Shown here piece by piece: positions 13,625-13,839 of a stretch of DNA of 13,839 nt; within the stretch, counting starts at the first letter, position 1; every line of letters begins with the position of its first letter. A program made the translations under genes and the position numbers. The notes beneath the pieces were generated by a model, which made no database searches, was not told the DNA's origin, and saw only the letters and a program-made list of their open reading frames with translations. Source of the stretch: Bacteroidota bacterium (GTDB lineage Bacteria > Bacteroidota > Bacteroidia > Chitinophagales > LD1); the NCBI GenBank assembly GCA_016715625.1, contig JADJZU010000039.1, forward strand, positions 1 to 13,839, read 5' to 3'.

Positions 13625-13839
13625 TTTAAAAAAAAACTTATTAAAATCAGCGCGCCATCTTTCTGTAGCTGGACGCTTAACTCCATTAGCCCGGAGTGGC
13701 GCAGGTATTTCTATGCTGGCGGTGCCCTGGTTTTACGGGCATCTCTTCAGCGGGCCGATTTGTTTGCGGTGTGCTATCTTGTGATTACAGCCGCTTCGCT
13801 GTTTGGGGCGAGGTATTCGGGCGCGCTCATTGACCGCCA
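13625..13839 (+). pseudogene. N-terminus of an MFS-type transporter, runs off window, frame-shifted
   Basis: The first recognisable pieces are SWTLNSIS, then ISMLAVPWFY at about 13707-13736 and, after a frame change near 13745, a hydrophobic run FAVCYLVITAASLFGARYSG followed by ALIDR up to the window end. The last part looks like the second membrane helix and the start of the G-x-L-x-D-R motif A loop of major facilitator proteins. At least two frame changes are needed in about 150 bp. The exact start is not determinable; it is divergent from recX. Substrate unknown, and the identification rests on a short hydrophobic stretch. Confidence 0.45.

Overview
The window looks like a chromosomal segment of a member of the Bacteroidota (Bacteroidetes). 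The gene set fits: a bacillithiol-type BshA glycosyltransferase, a bacterial geranylgeranylglyceryl-phosphate synthase homologue, a GldA-type ABC ATPase, a Rho factor with a long low-complexity linker, and a -7 promoter box of the form TAnnTTTG. Shine-Dalgarno signals are weak or absent. I cannot name a genus.

Layout. 1-1787, minus strand: two unrecognised genes, both interrupted by many frame changes, separated by a 21-bp tandem repeat array (585-815) with two clear and one degenerate inverted copy on its left (509-559). 1824-3287, plus strand: uridine kinase (5' third scrambled by frame changes) and an M48 metalloprotease lipoprotein. 3494-4122, plus strand: a DUF433/DUF5615 toxin-antitoxin pair with a visible promoter and a palindrome placed like an operator. 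4165-5310, minus strand: bshA. 5384-8470, plus strand: a tight run of GGGP synthase, rsgA, dtd, a PaiB-like FMN-binding protein and a MazG-like pyrophosphohydrolase, with 4-bp overlaps or gaps of 3-5 bp. 8748-10289, plus strand: rho, ending at a strong intrinsic terminator shared with the convergent gldA-like gene (10341-11249, minus), which lies just downstream of a small exported protein gene. 11689-11958, plus strand: a DUF167 protein. 12065-13597, minus strand: a bestrophin-family channel and recX (5' half frame-shifted). 13625-13839, plus strand: the start of what looks like an MFS transporter, also frame-shifted.

The most striking facts are two. First, every gene between about 2.0 and 13.38 kb reads cleanly, while every gene outside that range carries several small indels although the peptide pieces stay family-like. 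That pattern points to poor sequence at both ends rather than gene decay. Second, the 21-bp array at 585-815 keeps exact spacing over eleven units and changes orientation about an AT-rich centre near 572; no annotated gene explains it.

Functionally the central run is housekeeping: ribosome maturation (RsgA), removal of mischarged D-aminoacyl-tRNA (Dtd), probable nucleotide clean-up (MazG-like), membrane lipid chemistry (GGGPS), transcription termination (Rho) and low-molecular-weight thiol synthesis (BshA). The toxin-antitoxin pair is the one clear accessory module.
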